A stretch of DNA of 64,000 nt from Novosphingobium sp. G106 (lineage in GTDB: Bacteria; Pseudomonadota; Alphaproteobacteria; Sphingomonadales; Sphingomonadaceae): contig NZ_JAHOOZ010000003.1 in NCBI RefSeq assembly GCF_019075875.1, forward strand, positions 62,001-126,000, written 5' to 3'. This document shows, in pieces, positions 1-7,649 of this stretch (its first letter is position 1; each line of letters starts with the position of its first letter). A program made the position numbers and the translations under genes. The notes under the pieces are model-generated. The model did not search any database and was not told the origin of the DNA. It saw only the letters and a program-made list of their open reading frames with translations.

Positions 1-105
1 GAGTACCACCCAGCGCGTGCGGCGCGCATTCTCGTCGTGTGATGAGCCGAGAAACACGTGATTATGAGTGTGGCCGTCAATGTCGGGCAGCGTCGTCATG
101 CTCAT
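1..105 (-). CDS. CDF-family cation efflux protein (DmeF-like), N-terminal 35 codons only
   Basis: The gene runs off the left edge. The visible protein begins MSMTTLPDIDGHTHNH and continues into FLGSSHDENARRTRWVV, the His-rich cytoplasmic leader and RRT...VV entry to membrane segment 1 typical of cation diffusion facilitators of the DmeF/CzcD type, which export divalent metals by proton antiport. ATG at 105 lies two bases after the stop of the upstream CsoR/RcnR-like repressor, so the two were an operon, a common arrangement for metal exporters; a second in-frame ATG is at 99. Substrate (cobalt, nickel or zinc) cannot be told from this fragment. Confidence 0.72.
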   Translation of the reverse strand, partial: MSMTTLPDIDGHTHNHVFLGSSHDENARRTRWVVL

Positions 106-107
106 TC

Positions 108-387
108 CTATTTCGCGTAGCGGCGGATCACCGCCAGCAATTCTTCGGCACCTTCAGCGCGTTCCTTATCCGTGAGGCCGGGCGCCGAAACATGAGCTTC
201 CAGATGCTCGGCGATGATCTGATCCAAAAGGCCATTCACGGCGCCGCGCACTGCCGCCACTAGATGCAAAACCTCACTGCAACCTGCGTCCGACTGTAGC
301 GCGCGCTCAACAGCGCCGACCTGACCCGCTATTCGGCGGACGCGCGCTACGAGATCGATATTGGTGTGGGAAAGGTGCCATAGGCAT
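108..387 (-). pseudogene. CsoR/RcnR-family (DUF156) metal-sensing repressor, start region frameshifted
   Basis: Ninety codons ending at 108 read HLSHTNIDLVARVRRIAGQV, then a middle with C-SEVLHLVAAVRGAVNGL and an EHLEAHV segment, the all-helical DUF156 fold of RcnR, CsoR and FrmR. Metal-ligand candidates are the N-terminal His of SHTN, the Cys of DAGCSEV and the His of EHLEAH. The frame has no ATG, GTG or TTG before the body of the domain. Two ATGs exist at 387 and 381 (MPMA...) but in another frame, so about two bases seem lost near 375-380; MPMA joined to HLSHTN would give a normal RcnR-like start. The gene is two bases upstream of the CDF gene and faces a C/G-tract operator. Either a recent pseudogene or a sequencing error. 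Confidence 0.7.
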
Positions 388-416
388 ACCCCCTACCCCT
401 ATGGCGGGGGGCAGTA
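385..416 (-). promoter_or_regulatory. Candidate CsoR/RcnR-type operator
   Basis: A C-tract (ATACCCCC at 386-393) and a G-tract (GGGGGGCAGTA at 406-416) form an imperfect inverted repeat immediately upstream of, and overlapping, the repressor start. Operators of this family are G/C tracts flanked by short A/T-rich inverted repeats, so autoregulation of the repressor-exporter pair is the likely role. Seen directly: the repeat; inferred: its binding protein. Confidence 0.55.
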
Positions 417-545
417 AAGAGGTGGCAGGTGCAAACAGCCAATATGGCAGTTATGTCGCTATTGGAACGTGGACCCCACGCGAGCAGGAATGAGGTGCGC
501 CAGACAATCTGTGCGCTGGGTAGATCACCGCGATCTGCCTACGTT

Positions 546-1010
546 TCAAAACCAGAACCTTATGCCAGCCACAAAATTCGCCGTGTCAGAATCCTCGCCT
601 GCAGCTCGCGCCAAGCTTGCAGTATCGCCGGTCTTCTTGGACCACTCGACCCCAATGTACGGCGCAAACTCCTTGCGCATCTCGTATCGCAGCCGCGCAC
701 CCAGGTCGAAGCTTGAAAGACCCAGACCATGCCGATCGCAGGTATGTCCTGCGCGGAGAAATTGAACTCGGCTCGCGGTTGAAAAATAAGCCGCTGTGTA
801 ATGCGCTCGTCATAGCTGCCTTCGAGGCGGGCTCGAAGATCGCCTTTGTCCGAAAGGAAAAGCTGCCCCGTCACATGGAACCAGTAGGGAGCGATCCCCT
901 CGACACCGACGACGGCGTAGGTGCGCGATGTCATGTCGCAAGCCGACGTGCGCATTCCAGGACGGCGAAATAGCGCGCGAGTAGAGGAACAGGCTCGATC
1001 GATCCCGCGT
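546..1010 (-). pseudogene. copB: Broken copper-resistance outer-membrane protein CopB
   Basis: Three reading frames together give a CopB C-terminal beta-barrel: YSRAISPSWNAHVGLRHDI (about 1010-935), then TYAVVGVEGIAPYWFHVTGQ and LFLSDKGDLRARLEGSYD with LQ/FQPRAEFNFSAQDIPAIG (about 930-735), then SFDLGARLRYEMRKEFAPYI to the usual terminal aromatic FVAGIRFWF and a stop at 546-548. CopB is a periplasm-facing outer-membrane protein of the cop copper operon. At least two frameshifts (near 930 and 730) and loss of the Met/His-rich N-terminus make it nonfunctional. It sits beside another damaged metal gene and an IS30 remnant. Confidence 0.82.
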
Positions 1011-1103
1011 CAGACCATGATGACGGCTGCAATCGTCGCCGCGGCTTTTTCCGCCTGGGCTTTGGCCTTGGTCCATTACGGCGGTGCGCGCGAGCACGGG
1101 CAC

Positions 1104-1897
1104 CTAGGAATAGGAGCTGCTCATTCCCAGTTCGGATCGCAGCGTCGGGAAGGCGGCAAACTCGGTTCCCCGATCGAACGTGACCGACTGGCGCAGGGCA
1201 CAGGGAAGGGGGCCGAGTTGTCCGCAGATCCCAGCCATGACGCCGGCTGAAGTTCGGCTCGGATTGCGCCAGAGTACGGCAAACCGGCTTTTCCGCTCAA
1301 CCAGCGATGTGAGGTGGATTTGCCGTAGACCTGCCGGAACGCGACGAGATCGCCTTCCCAGTGGCCAAACTCGTCGCGGCGGGCAATTGCCATCGGGCGC
1401 TGACCAATGCTGTTGGTCAGCGGAATTTTCAGCCCATGGGGTTTCCGGCCGCCGCGGGGACGCCGGCGCCGGCGAGACCATGGCAGCAGCCGGTAGAGGT
1501 CCTGCTGCTTGCCTGCGGCGCCGTTGACATAGCGGTAGATCGTCTCGTGGCTCACCCGGAAGCCGCTATCTCCGGCCAAGCGCAATCGGCCGGCGATCTC
1601 TTCGGGCGACCAACAGCTCCGCAACCGATCGATCACGTAGTTCGCCAGCTCCGGATTCCGCTCGAGCTTACGCCCTGGAACGCGCCGGTCGCGCGCCAGC
1701 TTATGCGCAACGCTCGGAAAGTAGCCGCGAAAATACGCGTCCTCATCAAAGAAATAGTTCCGCCGCAGCTCGCGGTAAATCGTCGAAGGATGCCGGCCGA
1801 GCTCGGCAGCTATCTTCCGGACCGGAAGCTTGGCGGCCTTCATCCGAAAGAGCGCTTCGCGCTCGGGCAAGCGGAGCTGACGGTAGCAGTGCGACAT
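1104..1897 (-). pseudogene. IS30-family transposase, frameshifted and truncated
   Basis: The first part (MSHCYRQLRLPERE..., HTH KLPVRKIAAELGRHPSTIYR, then ...GHWEGDLVAF) is a typical IS30-family transposase. The frame breaks near 1312-1320; in the next frame the protein resumes as LVERKSRFAVLWRNPS, ...SVTFDRGTEFAAFP and stops at ELGMSSSYS, just where the family continues into SYFCDPHSPWQKG and the last catalytic Glu. The 3' third is therefore missing and the element cannot make active transposase. A conserved upstream stretch (about 1898-1955) may hold the element end. Confidence 0.88.
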
Positions 1898-1960
1898 GGG
1901 CGTTCCTCCGAGAATGGGGCCGGTGCCCCGAAAATCCTCGGAATTCGCGTTTCAAGATAG
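1104..1960 (-). mobile_element. IS30-family insertion sequence remnant
   Basis: Remnant defined by the broken transposase and its upstream flank. Its left side passes directly into DNA next to the copB remnant and its right side abuts the 13-bp repeat that flanks the ISNCY element at 1970-3658. I could not identify paired terminal repeats, which fits a truncated copy. Confidence 0.6.
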
Positions 1961-1982
1961 GATCCACCCGCTTACAGAAGGT

Positions 1983-3645
1983 GTTCCTGCAATTTAGAGA
2001 AGACACTATTTCCGCCAGATAGAGATGTCACGGCTCGATGCAGCAGGGGCTGTGCGTAGCCCTTCGGCATTGCGCAGCGCAGACCCTGCTGGTGCGCTGG
2101 TTTGGCGAGGATGCACCCCGGACCCGCTGCGCAGGCAGTGGGCTCCCTCAACAGCTCTCGAGCAGCCGCTGCGCCGCCTTGATCGGGGTGAGCCGGCGAA
2201 GGGGAGGGCGCCCGCGCTTGCGCTTCACCGGGGCTTCTTCCGCGGGCTCGGGCGAGGGGAACAGGTGACTGCCCTGCGAACGCCGGCACGGCTCGTTGTT
2301 GTTGCGTTTGCGCGGCGGCAGCAGCTCCTGCATCGCTTTCGCCATCGCCAGCGCCGCATCGAGGTGCTTGTTGTCGACGATCGCCGCCTGGTTCACCTGG
2401 CCGATCTTGTCGAACATCCGGTAGGGAAGGGCATGCGTCCCATGCCGGATCTCGAGCCGGCCATCGGGATACTCGCAAACCTCGACCCGCTTGCCCACCA
2501 GCGGCCGGCTGATCTCGGTCGGATCGAGAATGAACAGCGCCTTGTTGTAGTGCAGCGTCAGCGCCGCGGTCACCGTGCGATGCTCGCGCCAGACCATCTC
2601 GGCACGTAGATCATCGTGCAGGGCGAGGGGGCGATGCAGGTCGCGCGGATCGAACGGCGCCTTGGCAAAGCGCGCGTTGTGACGCGCCATGTAGCCGGGC
2701 AGGAACGCGTTGGCCTCGGCGATCGTCGCGATGCCCTCGAGCCGCATCGCCTTGACCAGGCGGTCTTGCAGCGTGCCGTTCGCCCGCTCGACCCGGCCCT
2801 TGGCCTGCGGGGAGTGCGCGCAGATGATCTCGATGGCGAGCGCCTCGAGCGCCCGCCCGAAGTGGGTCATCCCGTCGCCCTTGGCCGAGGCGGTGTTGTT
2901 GCGGAACACCGAGTGCTTGTCCGAGTAGAACGCCACCGGCTTGCCATGCCGCTCGATATACTCGCGCGTCGCCTCCATATAGGCGAAAGTACTCTCGCTC
3001 TCGACAATCTTCAGGTGCATGAGCTCGCTGGTCGCATCGTCGATGAAGACGAGCAGCGTGCACTGCGGCCCGCGATCCTCGAACCACCAGTGCTTCGAGC
3101 CATCGATCTGGATCAGCTCGCCGCGACAATCCCGCCGGTAACGCGGCTGATAGGGACGCGGCCGGCGAGCTTCGCGGTCCTTCCACATGCCGGCATGGAT
3201 CATCCACTTGCGCAACGTCTCGTGCGAAAGGGTGATGCCGTGCCGTTCGGCGAGGTACTCGCTGATCAGCGTCGGCCCGAAATCGTGATAGTGCTCGCGC
3301 ACCAGGTCAAGCACCTGGAGCCGGAACGCATCGCCGAAATCCCGGTTGCTCCGCCGTCCGCGCTTCCAGGAAATCAGCGCCTCGGGACCGTCGGCGCGCA
3401 GCCGATCGAGCAGCCGGTAAACCTGGCGACGACACACGCCGAGCAACATCGCGGCGTCTTCGATCCGCAGTTCGCCGCGCTCGAAACGACGCAGCGTATC
3501 GTATCGTGAAAGCTCGCCATGGCTCATCGCCACCACCGACATAAGCGCGTCCTCCCAGCCAGGAGGAGGACCATGCCACCGGGACCGCGAGACGTCCCAG
3601 CGTTGTGACATCTCTAAATTGCGGGGTGTGACATCTCTAAGTTGC
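1983..3645 (-). mobile_element. ISNCY/IS1202-type insertion sequence with doubled terminal motifs
   Basis: One transposase gene lies between ends that each hold two copies of a short motif. The left end has GCAATTTAGAGAAGACAC (about 1989-2006) and ATAGAGATGTCAC (about 2019-2031). The right end read inward from 3645 has GCAACTTAGAGATGTCAC and GCAATTTAGAGATGTCAC. The 13-bp direct repeat GCTTACAGAAGGT stands at 1970-1982 and 3646-3658 and is the likely target duplication. The exact left boundary is uncertain by about six bases, because the left inner motif starts six bases inside the repeat. Confidence 0.8.
2148..3542 (-). CDS. ISNCY-family (IS1202 group) transposase
   Basis: About 464 residues. 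The N-terminal HTH (LRRFERGELRIEDAAMLLGV, then RRQVYRLLDRLRADG) is followed by an RNase-H-like DDE integrase core: IQIDGSKHWWFED holds the first Asp, VLLG...AFYSDKHSVFRNN the second, and HSPQAKGRVERANGTLQDR the Glu. The C-terminus is basic (KRKRGRPPLRR). The chosen start at 3542 has GGGAGGAC eight bases upstream; an in-frame ATG at 3611 lies inside the terminal repeat. No internal stop or frameshift, so the enzyme may be active. Confidence 0.88.
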   Translation of the reverse strand: MSVVAMSHGELSRYDTLRRFERGELRIEDAAMLLGVCRRQVYRLLDRLRADGPEALISWKRGRRSNRDFGDAFRLQVLDLVREHYHDFGPTLISEYLAERHGITLSHETLRKWMIHAGMWKDREARRPRPYQPRYRRDCRGELIQIDGSKHWWFEDRGPQCTLLVFIDDATSELMHLKIVESESTFAYMEATREYIERHGKPVAFYSDKHSVFRNNTASAKGDGMTHFGRALEALAIEIICAHSPQAKGRVERANGTLQDRLVKAMRLEGIATIAEANAFLPGYMARHNARFAKAPFDPRDLHRPLALHDDLRAEMVWREHRTVTAALTLHYNKALFILDPTEISRPLVGKRVEVCEYPDGRLEIRHGTHALPYRMFDKIGQVNQAAIVDNKHLDAALAMAKAMQELLPPRKRNNNEPCRRSQGSHLFPSPEPAEEAPVKRKRGRPPLRRLTPIKAAQRLLESC

Positions 3646-3715
3646 GCTTACAGAAGGTCAGATTGATAACAAAGATTATGTTAAATATCATAAACTTAGG
3701 GCCTGCTTCTGGCCG

Positions 3716-4477
3716 CTATTTATCGAGATGCTGCACCGCCGCCAAATCCTCCGCTGAGGCCTGAACAACCTCCAGGGCAACGTTCGCGATCTCGGCCGCG
3801 GTGATCTGCAGTTGGCTGATCGGCGTCGCTTCGGTTTCAAGTCGAACTAAGCCTGCATCAGAGATGCGAACCAAGAAGCGGTCGACGTCGTTGAGGACCA
3901 CGAGCTTGATCGACTGGTCGCCATCAAGCGCGATCTGCTGGACAGTACCTTCGTAAGCGACGGAGATTCCATCGTGGCTGGTTTTGGTCAGCACGTAGGC
4001 GACGACGAATGAATCACCTCGTTTGACTGCCGCTACCGCGGGCGCGAGCCAACCAAAAGTAATGGGATCCGCCTTTGCGTGAACGGCTTCGCGCCTCGAT
4101 ATCCAATGTGCAAAGACGCCAGTGGATGCACCGATGAGCAACATAGAGAACAGCCAGACTTCGAAGGCCAAGTCTGGCACCGCGCTCGCCCCAGCTGTGC
4201 CTCGGAGTAATGCCCTGTAGATATTCGGATCGAACCCTGTGACGAAGCACCAGTCGGTTATGCGGCACCAGACGCCCTGTACGGCAAAAAATGCGGTTCC
4301 GAGCAGGTGCCCGAACAATGTACCGAACACGATCATGAACAGGGTAAAGGTTGAATTCGGCTCGTCTGGAGCCGGACTCAGGAAATCCGTCCACTGGCCC
4401 ACCCGCCATCCCGCCCAGAAGCAAAATCCGGGAAAGAGAAGCAGCAGTGCGAGAAAGAGCGAGTAGCTGAATGCCAA
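3716..4477 (-). CDS. Multi-pass membrane protein of unknown function (DUF6338-like)
   Basis: Encodes 253 residues. Hydrophobic segments are at about 5-25 (LFLALLLLFPGFCFWAGWRV), 45-70 and 105-125, followed by a soluble C-terminal half of about 110 residues with a beta-rich stretch (FVVAYVLTKTSHDGISVAYE, SIKLVVLNDVDRFLVRI). The layout resembles membrane proteins of the DUF6338 type, which is a weak guess from overall shape. It starts seven bases after the small ORF at 4484-4660, so the two are probably co-transcribed. No motif suggests an enzyme. Confidence 0.55.
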   Translation of the reverse strand: MAFSYSLFLALLLLFPGFCFWAGWRVGQWTDFLSPAPDEPNSTFTLFMIVFGTLFGHLLGTAFFAVQGVWCRITDWCFVTGFDPNIYRALLRGTAGASAVPDLAFEVWLFSMLLIGASTGVFAHWISRREAVHAKADPITFGWLAPAVAAVKRGDSFVVAYVLTKTSHDGISVAYEGTVQQIALDGDQSIKLVVLNDVDRFLVRISDAGLVRLETEATPISQLQITAAEIANVALEVVQASAEDLAAVQHLDK

Positions 4478-4483
4478 AGCGGA

Positions 4484-4660
4484 CTATGCTCTCGCAGGGC
4501 GCATCGGCTGTCTTGGAGCGGGGACATTCTCCGTATCCTGAGTTTCAACGACATAAACGCCGTTCTCGACCCGCGCCGCATTGCGGACGGCTTGCCAGGT
4601 GCCAAAGCGCCCTTTCACCCTTCGGGCAAGCCTCAACGATTTGGCGGTGTTCAAGCGCAT
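4484..4660 (-). CDS. Small basic protein of unknown function
   Basis: 58 residues, MRLNTAKSLRLARRVKGRFG... ending RQPMRPARA, rich in Arg and Lys. The ATG at 4660 has a weak GGTGGAG about eight bases upstream. It directly precedes the membrane protein gene at 4477, and this tight spacing on the same strand is the main support for it being real. No domain recognised. Confidence 0.45.
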   Translation of the reverse strand: MRLNTAKSLRLARRVKGRFGTWQAVRNAARVENGVYVVETQDTENVPAPRQPMRPARA

Positions 4661-4783
4661 GTCACTGTCTCCACCGCCAATGTAGCGCTCCTGCTGAAAA
4701 CATCCAAGCCCCGCCCATACCTCCTCTTGCCCACTTACCATCCCGCAGGCACGGCCATCTTGCGCAAAGCGCGAACACGGAAT

Positions 4784-4807
4784 ATATCTCCCTAGCTCGG
4801 GAGATAT
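4784..4807 (+). promoter_or_regulatory. Palindromic operator candidate of the DUF433/DUF5615 toxin-antitoxin pair
   Basis: ATATCTCCC (4784-4792) and GGGAGATAT (4799-4807) form a perfect 9-bp inverted repeat with a six-base spacer. It ends four bases before the antitoxin ATG at 4812. Such a palindrome over the start of a toxin-antitoxin operon is the usual place for antitoxin-mediated autorepression; it could instead hide the ribosome-binding site in RNA. Confidence 0.6.
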
Positions 4808-4811
4808 TAGC

Positions 4812-5399
4812 ATGCTTGATGAGTTCACTACACGCGAAGCGGCCGTCCTGGCCGATGTTCCTATCCGCGTCATCGACAAGGCGGTCGAAGAGAATGTGCT
4901 CACAGGCATTCGCAGCATCACGTACCGCGGCAAGAAGCGTCGCATGCTGCCGCTTCATGCAGTTCCCTATGCCGCGATCGTGAAGCGGCTGCCGCTGACG
5001 CTCGGCTTGGCTGAAAAACGAAAGCTCGCACGCGAGCTCGCGGCGCGTCCCACTGCGAACATGACCAGTGATCCGCTGGAGATCGCACCGGCAGTGTCCG
5101 TCGATATCGCTCGTCTGATTGGAGCCGATATGGCCGAACGGGCGTCCGGTTACGCCGCATCGCGTGATGCAAACATCGAAGAGAACCCTGACGTTTTGGG
5201 CGGCACACCTGTAATCAAGGGCACTCGGCTTAGCGTTTACGCACTGTTGGGCCGGATTGACGGTGGAGACACCATAGATGCGGTGATGGAGGATTATCCC
5301 CATCTGGACCGCGAGGCGATCGGGACAGCCGTCCTATATGCGCGCAGCCATCCGCTCGTTGGGCGTCCAGGCGGGAAGCCTTGGAAAACTGCCGCTTGA
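4812..5399 (+). CDS. DUF433-domain protein, probable antitoxin
   Basis: 195 residues. The N-terminal half (FTTREAAVLADVPIRVIDKA, then KKRRMLPLHAVPYAAIVKRL) looks like a small winged-helix DNA-binding segment. The C-terminal half has the DUF433 core: ENPDVLGGTPVIKGTRLSVY, ...IDAVMEDYPHLDREAIGTAV. DUF433 proteins usually neighbour DUF5615 PIN-like toxins, and here the next gene is exactly that, overlapping by the TTGA stop/start. The palindrome just upstream is consistent with autoregulation through the N-terminal DNA-binding part. Length is longer than the minimal (about 75 residue) DUF433 antitoxins because of this extra domain. Confidence 0.8.
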   Translation: MLDEFTTREAAVLADVPIRVIDKAVEENVLTGIRSITYRGKKRRMLPLHAVPYAAIVKRLPLTLGLAEKRKLARELAARPTANMTSDPLEIAPAVSVDIARLIGADMAERASGYAASRDANIEENPDVLGGTPVIKGTRLSVYALLGRIDGGDTIDAVMEDYPHLDREAIGTAVLYARSHPLVGRPGGKPWKTAA

Positions 5400-5770
5400 G
5401 ACTGTTTATCGATGAGTGCCTGTCTCCTCTTCTCGCACACAAACTCAACGAGACGGGGGACCACGATGCCATGCATCCACGCGATTATGGTCGCCTAGGC
5501 GAGCGCGATGACGAGGTGCTCGCACGCTGCCTCGACGAAGACCGTGTCATCGTCACGGAGAACGCGGTCGACTTTCGAAAGCTTGTGGCTCGTCAGGAAA
5601 TTCATCCAGGGCTGATTGTTCTACCGAGCGTCGCACGTGATGCGTCACTGGCCCTCCTCAACGCGGCGATATTGTATCTTGAGAGCCTTGGTGAACCTGG
5701 CGACGTTATGGTCAATCATGCTCTGGAAGTCGACGCCGCAGGAACGTTCCGCCTTTATGCGCTCCCATAG
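5396..5770 (+). CDS. DUF5615 PIN-like protein, probable toxin
   Basis: About 124 residues from the TTG at 5396, which overlaps the antitoxin stop; an in-frame TTG at 5381 is also possible. LRLFIDECLSPLLAHKL carries the first acidic residues of the PIN-like fold, followed by DHDAMHPRDYGRLGERDDEV and VIVTENAVDFRKL with further conserved Asp. Such proteins are predicted ribonucleases paired with DUF433 antitoxins. All key acidic positions I can judge are intact. Confidence 0.8.
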   Translation: MRLFIDECLSPLLAHKLNETGDHDAMHPRDYGRLGERDDEVLARCLDEDRVIVTENAVDFRKLVARQEIHPGLIVLPSVARDASLALLNAAILYLESLGEPGDVMVNHALEVDAAGTFRLYALP

Positions 5771-5933
5771 CTACCCTTTTCGTCGAGCCAATCTTCGAGC
5801 GCCTTCCCTGGCGCGTTGCCTTGCTTCATTAATTACGTCACGTCAGTCAAATGAGCAATTTTCTGTAATTTTTCTACTTTGATGTGATCATAAGTTATGC
5901 CAGCTTCCTCCGATAATATGGGAGGGCGACCAA

Positions 5934-6365
5934 GTGTATCAACGCATCCTACTTGCCTACAATGGCTTCGCCGACAGCACGTTTGCTGCCCGGCACGCAG
6001 CGGAACTAGCGAGGTTCACAGGCGCCCACCTCCATATTTTAGGCCTTACCGCGACTGCCAAAGCCATTGAGCTGGCAGAAGCTGGGGGAACAAACGAGCT
6101 TCTCGAAAGGCAACGAAGCACGATTGCCCAAACAGTCGATGCGGCGGCGGAGGTGCTCACAGGGCGCGGAATGAACGTCACAACCGCCTTCAGAGAGGGC
6201 GATCCAGCCACCGAGATCGTGACATATGCCATTCGGATCGACGCAGATCTTTGTGTCATCGCCCACGCTGACAAGCGTTCTTTGGCACGATGGATCCAGT
6301 CTTCGGCCGGCATTCGCCTGCTCGCCCACCTGCCATGCAACCTACTCATTCCGCGATCAGGATAG
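5934..6365 (+). CDS. Universal stress protein, UspA family
   Basis: 143 residues, one Usp domain. It opens YQRILLAYNGFADSTFAARH, a typical Usp first strand with helix, and ends with SLARWIQSSAGIRLLAHLPCNLLIPR; the usual ATP-binding G-2x-G-9x-G(S/T) near the end is degenerate (SSAGIRLLAHLPCN), so ATP binding is doubtful. Start is GTG at 5934 with GGGAGGG seven bases upstream. It stands alone between the toxin gene and the convergent SciP-like gene. Cytosolic; usually stress-induced. Confidence 0.82.
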   Translation: MYQRILLAYNGFADSTFAARHAAELARFTGAHLHILGLTATAKAIELAEAGGTNELLERQRSTIAQTVDAAAEVLTGRGMNVTTAFREGDPATEIVTYAIRIDADLCVIAHADKRSLARWIQSSAGIRLLAHLPCNLLIPRSG

Positions 6366-6383
6366 CCGGAAGCAGACCGGTCA

Positions 6384-6683
6384 TCAGAAACGCTGCAAGC
6401 GTTCGTATTTATCGCGATAGTGCTGCAAGCGGGTAATCCTGAGGCCGTCCAGGCCCGAGCGCTCGACGCCGCGTTGCCACGAAGCAAACTCCTCTAGTGT
6501 CAGGTTATACCACTGGCAGGCTTCGTCGATTGTCAGAAGCCCGCCGTCCACCGCAGCGACGACCTCCGCTTTGCGGCGCACTACCCATCGAGCTGTATTA
6601 GGCGGCGGAAGAGTTGCTAGCGATAGCGGTTCGCCGAGCGGACCGATAACGACCGATGGGCGAATTTTCTGATTTTCGCGCAT
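6384..6683 (-). CDS. SciP-type DUF1153 protein (CtrA-pathway regulator homologue)
   Basis: 99 residues starting MRENQKIRPSVVIGPLGEPL, then NTARWVVRRKAEVVAAVDGG, LLTIDEACQWYNLTLEEFAS and GLDGLRITRLQHYRDKYE. This is the DUF1153/SciP HTH protein of alphaproteobacteria; SciP binds DNA and restrains transcription activated by the cell-cycle regulator CtrA. The start at 6683 has GGGGAGG six bases upstream, better than the ATG at 6719. SciP is normally a core chromosomal gene, so a copy beside conjugation genes is likely an accessory paralogue. Confidence 0.85.
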   Translation of the reverse strand: MRENQKIRPSVVIGPLGEPLSLATLPPPNTARWVVRRKAEVVAAVDGGLLTIDEACQWYNLTLEEFASWQRGVERSGLDGLRITRLQHYRDKYERLQRF

Positions 6684-6817
6684 GGCATCCTCCCCGGCAG
6701 GAGCGGACAGATAGGCCAAGCTGTATTAAGGCGAGGTTAGAGAGGTGCGTCGGCATCGCTCCCTCGCCGTTCAGGCAAACGAAGACTGGAACGCAATCGT
6801 GATGCTGGTTCCTATTG

Positions 6818-6847
6818 TGTCCGAAATCCGTCTACATATTTCGGACA
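6818..6847. repeat. Perfect 10-bp inverted repeat with 10-base spacer
   Basis: TGTCCGAAAT at 6818-6827 and ATTTCGGACA at 6838-6847 are exact reverse complements separated by ten bases. The repeat lies between the divergent SciP-like gene (start 6683) and the zinc-ribbon gene (start 6878). The 20-base centre-to-centre spacing is about two helical turns, as in dimeric operators; a recombination site is another possibility. Confidence 0.7.
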
Positions 6848-6877
6848 GCTAAAGCGGCGCAATTTGGGGAAAGTTGG

Positions 6878-7114
6878 ATGTCCGACGGGCCGAACATCAC
6901 CATGACGGGAGACGGTTCCCGCCGCCAGATGGACATGGATCCAGCCACCGAACTCGAAGCATGCCCCTTCTGTGCCTCAACCAACGTGGGTTTCTACGAG
7001 CACGTCTACGCCCAGCTCTTTGCCGTGATGTGCAAGCTATGCGGCGCCGAAGGACCGCGCCGCGCTTCGCACGAAGAGGCGGTTAAACTGTGGAACCGGC
7101 GGACAAGGATCTGA
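6878..7114 (+). CDS. Lar-like (restriction alleviation) zinc-ribbon protein
   Basis: 78 residues from ATG 6878 (GGGGAAAG six bases upstream). The core is LEACPFCASTNVGFYEH... with CKLCGAEGPR...SHEEAVKLWNRR: two CxxC knuckles and the terminal AV-LWN-R signature of the Lar/zinc-ribbon family found on phages and plasmids. Lar proteins moderate type I restriction of incoming DNA; whether this one does is inference. An upstream start at 6815 would add an unlikely leader that covers the inverted repeat. Confidence 0.7.
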   Translation: MSDGPNITMTGDGSRRQMDMDPATELEACPFCASTNVGFYEHVYAQLFAVMCKLCGAEGPRRASHEEAVKLWNRRTRI

Positions 7115-7173
7115 ACATCGGCCAGAGGCCTGCGCGCTATGCGCGCGCAGCTCCACCTGCTAGAATTCTGAGG

Positions 7174-7371
7174 ATGACCGCGGAGAGTCGATACGCTGGC
7201 GTCAGTGCCTTCGAGCGGCTGGAAGCAGCGGGCCTCCGAGCGGATTTTGACGCTGCAGCCCATTCACGTAGTCGCAGCGAGATGGTTCGGCTGCTCGGCG
7301 AAGTCGAATGGGCGGAGGCGACTTGGTTTGTCGACACGATCATCACAAATCCAAGGCGCTACGGGTACTAG
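7174..7371 (+). CDS. Small conserved-looking protein of unknown function
   Basis: 65 residues from ATG 7174: MTAESRYAGVSAFERLEAAG..., ending FVDTIITNPRRYGY. It follows the zinc-ribbon gene by about 60 bases on the same strand. Pattern of alternating hydrophobics (MVRLLGEVEWAEATWFVDTI) suggests two helices. No family recognised. The ribosome-binding site is poor, so the start is uncertain. Confidence 0.5.
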   Translation: MTAESRYAGVSAFERLEAAGLRADFDAAAHSRSRSEMVRLLGEVEWAEATWFVDTIITNPRRYGY

Positions 7372-7649
7372 GGCGCTAGCCCAGTACCCACTTTGGCCGA
7401 TCACGGCTCGCCAGAAAATGGCTGAATTCCTCATATTCCTGCTTTTGAATGGCCTAAACTGGCCGATGTCATGGCCGATGTTCAGGTCGCGCTGCTAAAA
7501 GGGCGAAGGTCACTTTCGCCGCAATTCGCTGGCACCATCGTGGTCTCGTCGCGTCCAGCGACCGCCACGTAGAAAACCGGTATTCCCACACGGCCTTGTG
7601 GCCACTAGTGCGCCAAGCCTGGTGCGCAGGTATAACAAGGATAAGTCGC

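Noticed and set aside
1361..1960. Plus-strand open frame opposite the IS30 transposase
   Set aside because: Antisense to a recognised transposase and without any family resemblance.
6760..6815. EcfG promoter for the sciP-like gene
   Set aside because: GGAAC and GTT occur on the minus strand but with only 15 bases between them, outside the usual spacing.
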